64,000 nt of DNA from Monosporascus cannonballus (taxonomy: Eukaryota; Ascomycota; Sordariomycetes; Xylariales): NCBI GenBank assembly GCA_004154925.1, contig QJNS01000200.1, positions 86,979 to 150,978 of the forward strand, given 5' to 3'. Positions 49,501-61,219 of this stretch are shown one piece after another (positions within the stretch are counted from its first letter, which is position 1; every line of letters starts with the position of its first letter). The position numbers and the translations under genes are program-made. The notes beneath the pieces were generated by a model. The model saw only the letters and a list, made by a program, of their open reading frames with translations. It did not search any database and was not told the DNA's origin.

Positions 49501-52500
49501 CTTTTTAACCTTATTTTCGTTACCGTACTTATATTTGCATAATTCATTTGCTTTTATATCATTATCGGAATTGCCGGCGTTGCTAAAACGTAATAATCTG
49601 CAGCCCGATATTATAAATAATATATCGGAAAAAAAATCAAAATAAAACTTTTTATCAAAATTAAAAAATTACGCATTAAGAATAAACGGTATTTATTGGA
49701 TAATAATATTAATAATAAATTAAAAAATAATTGCGATATTAAGTTAAAAATAAAAAACGAAATTTTACTAATCTTAATTAAAGCCGATAACAAAAAATAC
49801 GTTCGGCTTTAATATGATATTGTAATCGTAAAATAAAATAACTATAAATATTTATATAATAATAATTAAGGATATTAATATACTATTTATTTATCAAATT
49901 CTTTATTTTTCTTAATTTTTAATTCGTTAAACTTTATATAAAATATTAATTTATTTTAATCTGAATTAATTATATGCTGTAATAAGTATATAATAGATTT
50001 TTTTAAGTAGATAAATTAACAAAATTTTATATTACGTAACTCGAATTATAATTTATGGCAATTATTAATAAATTATGTTTTTAATTTATAATCTTTAATT
50101 TAGGATACGAAATTAAAATTTTTTGAATCTTATTTTCCGGTTTTATTTCGAATTTGTTATATTAAATTTTAAAATAATTTTATTTTTCTTATCTTTTTAA
50201 ATACCTTAATTTGAAGTAAATAATTAAAGTAAAAAAATCAATTATATAAATAAATAAATAACATAAATAAGTTTTGCTAATATTAAAAAAGCCATTTTTT
50301 ATTATTAATATAACTATTCCGGCATTTGCTTTTTTTCAAATATTAATTCAAAATATTTAAAATTCCGGGTTTATAATAAGTCTTTATTAATTACGTTTTA
50401 TAACTTTGTCCTTTTATAATTAACATTAATATCTGTTAACATACGGTCCTAATTAATATTTTTCGAAACCGCTCGTATATCTTATTATTATTTTATTAAA
50501 ATTTTAATAATTCTTTTTTCAAATTAAGGCTTTTTAATTCCTTTTGTAAAAATCGATAGCCGGATTTAGTTTTTTTCCTTTATTATATTTTCTCTTTGTC
50601 GGTATAATTAGGTCTCCGGTTGGTTTTAAGAATTCCTTTAGTTTTTTCTTAGCTGATTTTAGAAATTCCTTTATATTAAAATCTTATATAGGTATAATAA
50701 CAATTAGATATTCCGGGTAACTGCCGAAATCCTTAATATTAATACCGAATATGCCACGGTACTTAAAAATCTAATTTTATATATAATTATTTGTTTAATA
50801 ATTAATTACGTATAATTGTAGATTTTTCTTTTATTTAATATTATAGAATAATATTTATATAATATATATTATAAAATATATTATAGTTTTATATTTCTTT
50901 TAATCGCAACTATAAAATTACCATTTTTCTAATATTATTCACATTATGCAAATTATTATAAAATATAAATTCTCGAAAACAGCTAACAGCCTAAATTATA
51001 AGGTTTTTTTAAAAAAAAATATACGCCGATTAAGTTTATAATATAAAGGATATTTATTTTACGATTCCAAAAATTATTATTTAATAATTCGTATTATTTA
51101 TATCGATAATTTTATTAATATATTTTAATATAAGAAAAAAACGAATAATATTATATATTATTAAATAGCTTTTTCGAGGTTTAATATAAACGAAATTTAA
51201 AAAGTGTTAAAATATATAAATATATGTCTTATTAATTTTCCATAAATTATATCTATATAATTAAAATTTTAAAATGTTTATTTAAATATTATATCCAAAT
51301 TATTATAAATAAAATATACATTAATATATATATAACGGTAAAAAACTTATATTTTTTAGCATATGGTAATAAAAGTTATTTTATAAATATTTTACAATAT
51401 TAAAACTTTATCAAATAATCGTTTAACTTAAAGAAAACTTATTTTGTAAATCAAAGCAAAATTTAAAAAAACAGTATATATAATAAAAATTAAAATACGG
51501 AAAATAGCGCCATAATTAATATAATTCGTATCGAAAATTAATTTAACGTTATTATAATTTTTATATACGTTTTAATATTTTGTTAAATTACTATATATTT
51601 TTCGAATATAATTAACATATTTTTCTTTATTAAATAATAATATTATTATTATATTAATTAAACAATATTAAATATGTATAAATAAATAATTATAATTAAA
51701 ATCCTTTATAATACTATAGGAGTACTATTATAAATTCGGCTTAATTAAAATCAAAAAATATAAATAAAAATAAAAATTGTAATAAATAAATAAAAAGTGC
51801 GTATATTAAATAATTATTGAATATATTATTAATATAAACCAAGAATATAAAACGATTTATAATATATAAATAAAACTTACAGATAATTAATAAATTAAAA
51901 CAACATCTTAATATAATATATATTATTAAGATTACACTATATATAAATTTTAAAATTATATAATTATAAATATATAAATTATGAAATATAAATAAAATAC
52001 TTAACATTATTTTTTACAACAAAATAATAATATATAAGGAAAAAACTAAATAAATATATACAAATTATACAAAGTTTATACTTTATTATAAACTTTTTAA
52101 TATAAATTATATAATTAATTTAATTAAATATATATTAAATATAATTAATAATATTTATTTAATTATAATTATTTATAATTTTAAATATTTATTATACCTC
52201 AATATGCAAAGTTATATTATTTATAATATAATAATTATTATTTAATCTTTTTATTTAATATTCGAAATATATATTATAATATATATTTTTATATATTTTA
52301 TAATATTTTAAAAATAAATAAAGTTTTTGCCGATATAATAAAAATAATTTCCGTTATAATTTGCGATTATAGATTTCGAATAAACTAAAAAAACCTTATT
52401 CGCTCAGTTAACAAAATTAAATTTACTAATAATATTCTTAAAAAATAATTTACTTTCAAAAAATATCTTATTCTTAAAAAAATAACGTATCTTTAAAAAA

Positions 52501-52922
52501 TAACCTTAAAAACGGATAATAAGATTTCGAATTAAAAAATAACCGGAATAAATATTAAAATAAATATAATTTACCTCTAAAAAATAATTTCAAAAACAAA
52601 TAATAAAATTTTTAATCAAAAACTAACCGAAACTAGTATTAAAATAATTTACGATAAAGCGAAATTAATAGTGTAATCTCGATTAAAGTATTTTCGTATT
52701 AATAAATATTACGTATTTTTGTTTATCGCAGAATTAATAAGTTTTTTTTTTTAAAATTACCAAATTATTTTTCGCGGCCTTGGTAATTATTTCGATAATT
52801 ATTTTGTTTACGATAAGATTTTATTTTATTGAAATCGTCCGACTGAAAGCTTATTATATTAATTAATAAATTAATATTATTATATTATGCTTAGGGCTGT
52901 TTTTGGCCTAAAGGTACGTAAT

Positions 52923-53087
52923 TGTTACGGGCCAAGGGCCCTAGTGGAGGGATTAGCGTAACGCTAATCCGGTGGCTCCTATATATATAGCTAGTTGCTC
53001 CCACGTATTTTTTTAATTGTTCCCTAGATTTCTTAATAGATCTGTTATGGCCCATATCCTTAGCTACTGCGTATATAACCCCTTATA
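52923..53087 (+). repeat. 5' LTR of the 1.5-kb element
   Basis: Begins TGTTACGGGCC and ends CCCCTTATA. A TATA box (TATATATATAG, about 52980-52990) lies about 40 bp before AGATTTCTTAA (53026-53036), the likely RNA 5' end if the element self-primes. The internal stretch GGATTAGCGTAACGCTAATCC is a near-perfect inverted repeat, in two runs: GGATTAGCGT and ACGCTAATCC. Confidence 0.85.
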
Positions 53088-53089
53088 TA

Positions 53090-53100
53090 TTAAGAAATCT
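53090..53100 (+). promoter_or_regulatory. Self-complementary primer-binding site
   Basis: TTAAGAAATCT, two bases past the 5' LTR, is the exact reverse complement of AGATTTCTTAA at 53026-53036 in the LTR. The 3' LTR version reads AGATTTCTCAA, so the ancestral site was probably TTGAGAAATCT, with both sides later hit by RIP. Confidence 0.7.
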
Positions 53101-53519
53101 CCTTTTTCGCGAACGGTCCGTCGCTATAAGAAATACGTTAATGTTACGCACCCGTTATTCGTACGTAGCTTATTCGCTATAAATATCAAAAAACCGTACT
53201 GTTAAATTTATTAAGCCGTTTGCAAATTATAAGGCTATAAAAACTATAACGCTTAAAGGTTCGAAATAAATAAAAAGTTATTCGTTAACGAAAAAGCGAT
53301 GAGCGAAAATTGTACGTAACTTTTTTATATTTGGAAAACCTTTAGCCGTTAACTTTAAAAGTTAACGTTTTTGTTATATATGCAAAAAGCCTTAAAAAAA
53401 CCAAACCCCCAAATTTTCTTAAATTATATTGCCATTATTTTAAAAAAAACTTAATAAAAATGGATAATTAATTAATATTTAATTAAGTTATGTTAACGTA
53501 ATATTTAAGCAATATCCGA

Positions 53520-53940
53520 ATACGTTTTTATATTCGAAAATGCTTTTTATTAGGCCGAAAAAAACAAATAGCTAAATAAAGCCAAATTTTTTTGTTAATT
53601 TCGGGCCTTAACGCCGAAATAAGAAAATAACTAGGTTACGAAAGGTGGCCTAATATTTGGGAAAAGTTCGCATAATTTTTTCGCTATTCGAAAATATCGT
53701 TTTTAACGGCCTTTATTCCGGCGCGTTCGCGCGTAATAATTTTCTAATTGGAAGGCGATATTATAAAAGGTGTAAAAATTGGTACGTTAACCGTTAATTA
53801 TTAACGTAAACGCCGCTGGCAAGCGGAAAAACGTTATTTAAGGTATGGCGAAACGGGGTATTTTCGGAAAAATTATCTTAAAGAGAAAAAAGTCGCCGTT
53901 CGACATATTGGCATTAATAAGGCCTTAAAAGTTCCGTTAT
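53520..53940 (+). pseudogene. gag relic with mutated CCHC zinc knuckle
   Basis: The + frame through 53835-53876 reads Y-L-R-Y-G-E-T-G-Y-F-R-K-N-Y. The spacing is that of CX2CX4HX4C, with all four ligand positions now Tyr. Each Tyr codon (TAT) is a single transition from TGT (Cys) or CAT (His), as RIP produces. It is preceded by a basic run (RKRRWQAEKR) and followed by LKEKKVAVRHIGINK. Upstream, the same frame reads LLISGLNAEIRK, stop, LGYERWPNIWEKFA, with stops at likely Trp positions. This fits a capsid-nucleocapsid gag product. Confidence 0.65.
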
Positions 53941-54253
53941 TATTTAAACAATAAAAAATAATTATAAAAATATTCGATAAAATTTAAGAAAATTTAAATA
54001 AATTTAATATTTACGAAATATTAAAAAAATTAATAAAAAAGCCTTAAGGAAAATAACGCGAAAATATAAAGCTAATAGCGCGTAACGTATTAAAAACGTA
54101 CGGGCGTAAAATATGCGGCATGGTTTTCCCGTAATCGTCGGAAAACCCCTTGGATTAAGATTTGCAAATATCGCCGCCTTAAAATAAAGTCCTTAAAAAG
54201 GTGTTGCGAATAAACGTTTGCCGCGCAGCGGGAAAAAGCGAAGATTAGATTTA

Positions 54254-54264
54254 AAGAGGGGGGT
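54254..54264 (+). other. Polypurine tract
   Basis: AAAGAGGGGGG, followed by TTA and then the 3' LTR (TGTTACGG). The position and purine content fit the plus-strand primer of LTR retrotransposons. Confidence 0.7.
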
Positions 54265-54266
54265 TA

Positions 54267-54431
54267 TGTTACGGGCCAAAGGCCCTAATGGAAGGATTAG
54301 CGTAACGCTAATCCCGTGGCTCCTGTATATATAGCTAGCTGCTCCCACGCATCTTCTTAGCTGTTCCCTAGATTTCTCAATAGACCTGTTATGGCCCATA
54401 TCCTTAGCTACTGCATATGCAGCCCTTTATA
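54267..54431 (+). repeat. 3' LTR of the 1.5-kb element
   Basis: 165 bp, equal in length to the 5' LTR, beginning TGTTACGGGCC and ending CCCTTTATA. Nearly all differences from the 5' copy are C/T or G/A. The minus-strand frame at 54193-54399 is an artefact of the LTR. Confidence 0.85.
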
Positions 54432-57023
54432 GTAATATTGCGATAACCAGGTAGCTTTATAATTTCTTATTTCTTTTTTAAACGTATTAAAATTTTGAAT
54501 TTGTTGTATTTAGGTAATTTTTAATTTTTATAAAGTATTAATAATTTCTAATATCTAATTACGTTTTGCCGATAAAAAAAACTTCGATTTAAAATTATTT
54601 TGTTGAATAGGTTTAAGATTTTATTATTGTACTTTTTTTATTTGGTTAAAGTCGAAACGAATCGTATTTGATAATCGTTTTTGCCCTTTATATTTAATTA
54701 ACCTAACCTTATTAAAAGCCTAATTTTTAATTAATATTGCGGCAGTATTATAAGGCGTTATATATAAATTCTCGAACTTTATAAATAAGTTATTAAGAAT
54801 TTTTTCGAAATAATTAATTAAAAGTCTTTTTAATAAGTTTTTAGTATATTCGTTTTTATTCGTAATTTTACTTTTAAACTTGGTTTTTAACGATATCGCG
54901 AATTTTAATAATATGTTTTAAGTAATATTTATAAACCTGATTAGGTATATTACCTTAAGCCTATTTTGTTAATATCCTTAATCGATTTTTAATAATCCGT
55001 ACCTGCTTTAAGTTTTATAACTTAAAAGTTTTTAAAATGCTTTTAATTATTTTATTCTAAATAACGACGTTTTTAATGATAATTTTAATTCGATTTTTTA
55101 TAAAAAAGCTATCTGTTTAATAAGATAACTTATTAATTATTTCTGCCTTTATAAGCTTATATTTTCGATATAGCCTGCTGATTTCTTTAAGCTAGTTAAT
55201 AACCGTAATACCAGAAAAGCGGAAGTCTGGGAAAACGGATGCATCCGGCAATACCATAAAAAAAGTAAGCTTATTTATAATATTTACCGAAAATTCGTAT
55301 CTATATTAATTAGAGAATTTTAAAGATATATTTTTAAAAATAAATATTAAAAGCTTAATAAAAATTTATAACGAAATTTAAATAGATTAAACTTATTATT
55401 CTTTAAATATTTTAATAATAATTTTCGGTATTTTTGGTACCCGTTCTTTAGTTATTTTTATAGCCGGCTTTAAAAAATTAATAGGGTTATTTAAATATAG
55501 CTCGTTATTAACTTTGTTTTCGTACTTAGATTTAAATAATCGATAACGATTAATAATATTCGATATTAAATTTTAATTTTTTTTAAATAATAGGGAATTT
55601 CGAAGCAAGTAATAACTTTTATTGGGCTGTAATCTTTAATAATTTCGACGGATTTTTAATAAATCGGTTAAATCCTAACGAAATCTGTTAATCGGAAAAA
55701 AATAACTCGGAGTTAACATAATTTGATAATTTAAAGCTATTATTCGTATACGTAAATATAAGAGAATTTAAGGCCTTTAATACTTTCGTCTATATTTTTT
55801 AAATTTTTCGTAATTGCAATAAAAATATCGCCCTTTTTTTTATCTAAGTAAATCTATTTTTTTAAATTAGCACATTATTCGCAATAAATATTGGACTAAA
55901 TTATTTCTAATTTTACGATTAATATCTTTATTATTAATTTTACCGCTAGGATAATTCTGTTAATTAATACCAGCAAATCCCAAAGGATATTTTCAAATAA
56001 GGCCTATACGAAATATTGGCTTATCAGGGCGAAAATATTCTAAAATATATTATTTAATAAGTTGGTCCCATTTTTTCAATTATATTAGGAAATATTAATC
56101 CTTTTTTGAATTTTTTTTTCGTAAACAAAATTATAAGTTCTATAACTTTATTCTTTTTTTAACTATATTAATAATTTAATTTATATCGTTAACTATAACG
56201 GCTTTACTTTAACATTAATTAATTTAAAATTTACGTAAATACGTTATTAATAACGTATTTTCGTTTTTAAATCTTAATAAATCGATTTTTAATAATTAAT
56301 CCTAATTAATCATAATTAATTTTACATTTATTATTTTATTTTTAAATATCCGAATTTTGTTTTATTAAATAAGAATTTCCAAAAAATACGTTATATCTTA
56401 AATTATGTCGTCGGTTTAAAATATAAATAATCAGTCCATATTCTTAAACCTATACATCTTTAAATATATAATCCTCCGAAATCGGTCTGCTAAAAATCTG
56501 GCTTTGGATAAGGTTCTGTAAAGGTTTAATTCTAAAATATCCCCTTTTAATTAATGGTATTTTGAAGTTATTTCGTCGTTATCGGTTATTCGTAATATCG
56601 TTATTTTATAAAGCGTAATATGCGTTTTTGTATTTCTATAACCGTAATTATGATTATCCGCGTTTTTAATCAAAATCTTATTTCTTTTCGAGTATTAATC
56701 GGAAGTATCGAAAGTTGCCTTGGCAGCTAACTAAAGCCAATTTCCTTTCCTTAGCAGTCAAATAAATTGAAGTAGGGAGAATTGGTCTTGATTAATACGG
56801 ATAACTATTTTATGTTACAGTACGGAATAAAACTGTCGAAAAATAAAGAACTGAATCCGATTATATTAATGGTTATAAACCTTGATAACTGAAAAATATG
56901 ACGGAAAACATGCTAAGTGGTAATGGTACCGGTAATACCTGGGGGTTGAACCTATGGCGAAAAAGAACTTCTTAATATACATGCGAAACTCGGGCTTTCT
57001 GATCAGCCGAGTCTGATCATGGG
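54432..57023. other. AT-rich degraded repeat DNA, possible minus-strand coding relic
   Basis: The stretch at 56480-56775, read on the minus strand, keeps a coding-like frame with few stops (for example YGYRNTKTHITLYKITIL and LNLYRTLSKARFLADRFRR), suggesting the remains of a retroelement or host gene. I cannot name the family. The rest shows no readable gene. A GC-richer patch at about 56700-57023 precedes the next LTR-like segment. Confidence 0.35.
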
Positions 57024-57247
57024 TGTAACACCCCGCCCCACTTCATTACGTAAACAAATAAAACGAGAAAAAACTTCGCTTATCTTTTTCTAATAACGAC
57101 GTTAAGCCTTAAGATAAAATCGTTAAAATTCGAATAATCGCTTCTTAGTAAGCGTTTTTTCGCGCTTTAAACGTTAATATTCGTAACGAATATTTTGCAA
57201 AAAAAAGCAGTACGCCGGTACTGTCGTAGGACCGACCCCGGTTAACA
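57024..57247. repeat. Gypsy-type LTR-like segment
   Basis: It starts TGTAACACCCCGCCCCAC and ends CCCCGGTTAACA, giving TG...CA ends with imperfect inverted termini. The first 30 and last 50 bases keep normal GC and the middle is AT-rich. No target duplication was found, so it may be one end of a larger decayed element. Confidence 0.4.
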
Positions 57248-57572
57248 CATTTCTTACACTTTAAAACGTTTTTCATCATTTTACATTGGATATATTTTGA
57301 AAAACATTAAGAACAAGGCATAACTTCGTCCTCGAATTCGTCGAAAGCCTTCACGAAATCAATACGACGAACATTAAAAAAAACGAAAAATATAATGAAT
57401 TTTGGATATACGAAATGATATATTTAATACGAAAAACAATAAAGAAGTATTTACCAAATAAGAAAAAGAAAAAAATCTTAAAGATAATATTTTAGAAAAA
57501 GAGAGGTCGTATTATAATCTAACAGAATTTAGCCTTAAAAAATGGTCAAATAAGAATAATACGAACCACTTG

Positions 57573-57885
57573 TTGAGTTACGTAACAAATAATTACTGCT
57601 AAATTGATAATTATTAATAATTACTAATAATCCTAAGTAATTATAATTACTATTAAACGCATAATTACAAATAATTAAATCAAAAATAAAAAAAATACAA
57701 ACGCTTATTATTTTCATAATTTAAATAGCTTTAGCTTATAATAACAATTCGTTATCTAAGATACATTTGATATTACGAAACGTAACACGATGCTATATCT
57801 ATTACTTAGTTTCCCACGATACTTCTGCTAACATAAACTCGTACAACTAAGATTTAATAATTGGTTAAACCGCCAAGCCGTCACA
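57573..57885. repeat. LTR family 1, diverged second copy
   Basis: Homologous to 1306-1657, especially the 3' part (TTCGTTATCTAAGATAC..., TTTAATAATTGGTTAAAC...GTCACA). It abuts a family 3 repeat at 57886, suggesting insertion of one into the other. The 5' boundary is uncertain. Confidence 0.45.
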
Positions 57886-58045
57886 CTTACTTCTTATCTT
57901 AGCTAGCTCAGATCTCTGCTAGTTTGTTTTTATTTTGGATATATTTTGATATATTATGCTAAAACGTACAAATTAACTAATTACCTAACGTATCTCTATT
58001 ACGAATTAACGAGGCCTAACTTAAAATTACGTATAAACGTTTTTA
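57886..58045. repeat. LTR-like repeat, family 3 (copy 2, partial)
   Basis: Shares AGCTAGCTCAGATCTCT and GAATTAACGA-G-CTTAA-type text with 46330-46490. Confidence 0.5.
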
Positions 58046-58984
58046 TTTGATATTTTTAATAAAATAATATTTGTGTTTATATTATTAATTTTAATTAAAA
58101 TATTTTTAAAATTTTATATATATTAAAAATAAAGTAATATATATATATATAAATTATTTCGTAAATCTACATAATAATTAAAATTAATATAATTAAGTTA
58201 AGATTTAATAAGATTATTAATAATGACGTTTTTATAATTATGATAACATAAATATTACCTGTATTATTTTTGTTCATATAAATAATTATTATTATTATTA
58301 TCATAATAATAAAAAATCGAAATTAATTATATTAGAAGTATTTTGATATTTATAATATAATTAAGTTAAATCTGATAAAGTTAATAATGTATATATGAGT
58401 TGAATATAAATTAATATATTTATACGAAATCTTTTCCAAATCCTTTTAAAAAAGTTAAAATTAATATAATTAAATTTAAATTTAAACAATAAGTAATTTT
58501 AGTATTTTTATAATTATGATAATATAAATACCCGTTATATTATTATATCTCGAAATTTCTAAATATACTTTATACAAAAATATTACTTTAATAGTTTTTC
58601 AAATTATATAAATTATTTTTTATATTATAATTGTAAAAACGTTAAAAGTAATCGAAGTTTAAAACATCTTTATAATTGCAATGTAATAAATATAATTCGT
58701 ACGGATTAAAATATAATTAAATAATTTTTTTCATATCGAATTATTTTTTACAAAAAATTTATAAATAAATATTATATATAATAATTATATTATTATAATT
58801 ATTAAAACGATTCAATATAAAAATAATATGAAATAAAATATTTTATTTTTTAAATATCTTCATAAAATTAGCCCCGATTTGCAAATTTTATATATTGTTA
58901 AAAAATCTTTTTAAATTTTTATAAAAGTACCATTTCTTTTAATTTGTTTCATTATTTGTTATTATTATTTCGTTATTAATTTTA

Positions 58985-59785
58985 TAAGAAAATTAAAGAA
59001 AGTTTATATAAAACGGTATTAATTAAGGCTAAAACCTTATAATTTGCTATTAAGTTAAATTTTAGAAGTTTTATAATTTTGTAGAGTTTTTATAAATTAG
59101 GTTAACGTGATATTAAAAGTTATTTAGCTATAGCTGCGCCGCAGGTATGGTTAGAACTTCTAAAATGGGGCCTGATTTTAATAAGGCAATCTACTTCTTA
59201 GAATAGTTTGCAACTGTTCGGCCACTATCTTGCTTACGTATCTTTTCTCTTATATATTAAAAGAGTATAAATAACGGCTTTTATAACTTAACTATTAATT
59301 TTAAATAAAACAATACTTATATTTTGAAGCTATTATTTATGCTTTAAGCAATTATATAAAATATTTTATATATATTTTATATATTACAGTTTTGAATTAT
59401 TGAATATTTAATATTAAGTTTAATTATTTAATTAAAAATAACTTTAAATATTAGTTAAAAAATTACAAATACGGAATTACGAGGTTTTCTTAGTAAAATA
59501 TACTAATCTAAGATTGGTTATTACGAAATAGACCTTTTAGCGTATATATCTAGCAGTGTGATTAAACTTACTCATTGTTTTATTAGAATCAGATCTTATT
59601 TTAGAGGTTGTAACTGTATTTACGGCATAGCTATAGCTAAATAACTTTTAGTATTACGTTAACTTAATTTGTAAAAAGATTTTAAAAATAATAAAACTTT
59701 TAAAATAATACTTAATAACAAATTATAATTTTTTAATTTTAATTAACATTATTTTATATAAAACTTTTAAATTTTTAAGTTTTTG
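58985..59785. mobile_element. Long inverted-repeat (foldback/TIR) element
   Basis: The left arm (about 58985-59190) and the reverse complement of the right arm (about 59575-59785) align over roughly 200 bp. Shared text includes AAAAGTTATTTAGCTATAGC in both arms. The arms enclose a spacer of about 390 bp with no ORF. Differences are mainly transitions, and the left arm keeps more GC (GCTGCGCCGCAGG) than the right (GCTATGCCGTAAA). A third, single-arm copy is at 3165-3395. It could be a MITE-like DNA element or two repeats inserted in opposite directions. Confidence 0.55.
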
Positions 59786-59848
59786 CAAATGAAATAATAA
59801 TAATAAAAATAATAGAATTAAAAAAGATTTATATTTATATGAAGTTTT

Positions 59849-59995
59849 TGTTACTACACTAGCAAAGCGGTTTATTTAAGCCCGCCGTTTCGCTATATAT
59901 ATGCAAGCGCTGCGCGCTTGCTGGATAGCTCTCTTCTTTCTCGTACAACAACAGAATATCTTCCAGAAACCCAAGACACGTACAGCGCCGTGACA
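59849..59995 (+). mobile_element. Solo LTR, 147 bp, with perfect target duplication
   Basis: Begins TGTTACTACAC and ends CCGTGACA, with inverted termini TGTTAC/GTGACA. It is flanked on both sides by GTTTT (59844-59848 and 59996-60000). A TATA box (CTATATATATGC) lies near 59911. Its composition is near normal, in sharp contrast to the AT-rich DNA on both sides. Confidence 0.8.
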
Positions 59996-60890
59996 GTTTT
60001 AAACAAGTTTTTAATAATACATGAAATTTTTATATTAAAGTTAATATAATTAAAATACGAAAAACGTAAAAATAATTAATTTGTATTATTTTTAATTCGA
60101 AATGTTTTTATAATTTTACTAATATAATTATCACATATAATATTTAATTATAAAGTTTTTTCAAAAAAAACATTTTATATAAAACTTATTTAGTTATATT
60201 TTTATTTGTATAAATTATGATTATTATATTATATATATCAAGATATTTTGGAGTTAGTTATTTTTAAGTCTTTTATAATTATAACGTAAAAATAATAATC
60301 CGTTTAATTAAAAATTTTATTAAACGGATTTTTTATATAAAACATATTAAAAAAAACTTAATATACGATAATACGAGCGAAATTCTATTATAATAATTTA
60401 AAAAAGCGTTACAGCCGTTTATTTTTTTTAAATTTATGTTTAATCGTATTAATTTTAAATATTATTTAAATATTTCCAAAAACTTTATATATATATTAAT
60501 TTATATTTAACGTATAGATAAAAGATTAATTTTATCGCCTTTAAATAAAATATTTTAAATTTAATCATTGTTGATTTTTATATAACTAAAATAAAATATA
60601 ATAATATATATAAAAAATATAATAAAATAATATATACGATATTTACGTTATCGTAATTATAGAAACGTTATAGTTAATAATTTTACCAAGTTTTAATTTA
60701 CTTATATTAATCTTAATTATGACTTAAAAAATTGGAAAACTGTTTTATTTGCGTATTTTTTTATTTTAGATATATTTAAAATATTAAAATTATTCGATAC
60801 AAATTAGTTATATAAACGAAAAAATTTGGTTATTTTATTAAAAAAATATTAAATAAAAATATTTTTACGCAATTTTAACTTAGGCCTCGC

Positions 60891-61219
60891 TAGTTTATTA
60901 CGGGGATATGTTATTTGATTAGTAAATTTTAATGCCTTGGCGTAGTACATAAAAGTATATCAAAAACAAACGAGCCAGTAGAGGCCTGAGCTAGCTGAGG
61001 TAACTTATCCATAACACTATAGTAGTCTCGATGTTCCGCTGGATCCCCTTTCCCAGTCCCACAATTTCGGGGACCCAACCTTTGGCTCCTATGCCTAAGT
61101 GGGTTTAGCCTCATGCATGATCCTTTTTTAACCCTATCATGCTAGATCCGCGTTGTAAGAGACGCCGATAACACGGATTGCCTCGTACGTGTTATTATCA
61201 TGGGGGGGATTGGATACCA
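60891..61219. other. Right block edge, no gene
   Basis: Composition returns to normal at about 60,890. The frame 60929-61114 (minus) shows no domain. Confidence 0.4.

Larger units (their letters stand above)
52923..54431 (+). mobile_element. Complete non-autonomous (gag-only) LTR retrotransposon, self-primed type
   Basis: Two 165-bp direct repeats flank a 1179-bp interior, and the whole is bounded by the 5-bp duplication GTAAT (52918-52922 and 54432-54436). The 3' LTR is preceded by a polypurine tract. Just inside the 5' LTR is an 11-nt sequence exactly complementary to part of that LTR, the arrangement used by Tf1/sushi-like elements that prime from their own RNA 5' end. The interior retains a + strand gag-like frame (about 53520-53940) with a recognisable zinc-knuckle spacing. 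There is no room for protease, RT or integrase. The LTRs differ mostly by transitions, as expected from RIP. It would have needed enzymes from a full-length relative. Confidence 0.85.
45151..60890. other. AT-rich, RIP-degraded repeat block (right)
   Basis: Same composition as the left block: extreme AT, TpA-rich, poor in CpA/TpG, with CpG retained. It contains the Tc1/mariner relic, LTR families, a complete small LTR element, a long inverted repeat and a solo LTR, listed separately. From about 46,520 to 52,920 I see only AT-rich sequence: short frames (49611-49793, 51741-52007) are chance, and a possible lysine-rich relic frame on + near 49,600-49,810 has no identifiable family. Confidence 0.85.

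Noticed and set aside
51100..51200. YIDN-like run as a reverse transcriptase YxDD box
   Set aside because: Flanking sequence does not match RT motifs; chance in AT-rich DNA is likely.
53017..53205. 62-codon ORF as a gene
   Set aside because: It starts inside the 5' LTR and crosses the primer-binding site; a by-product of the element.
56880..57020. GC-richer patch as a 5S rRNA or other RNA gene
   Set aside because: Resemblance to the 5S GGGTGACC region is too weak and the rest does not fit.
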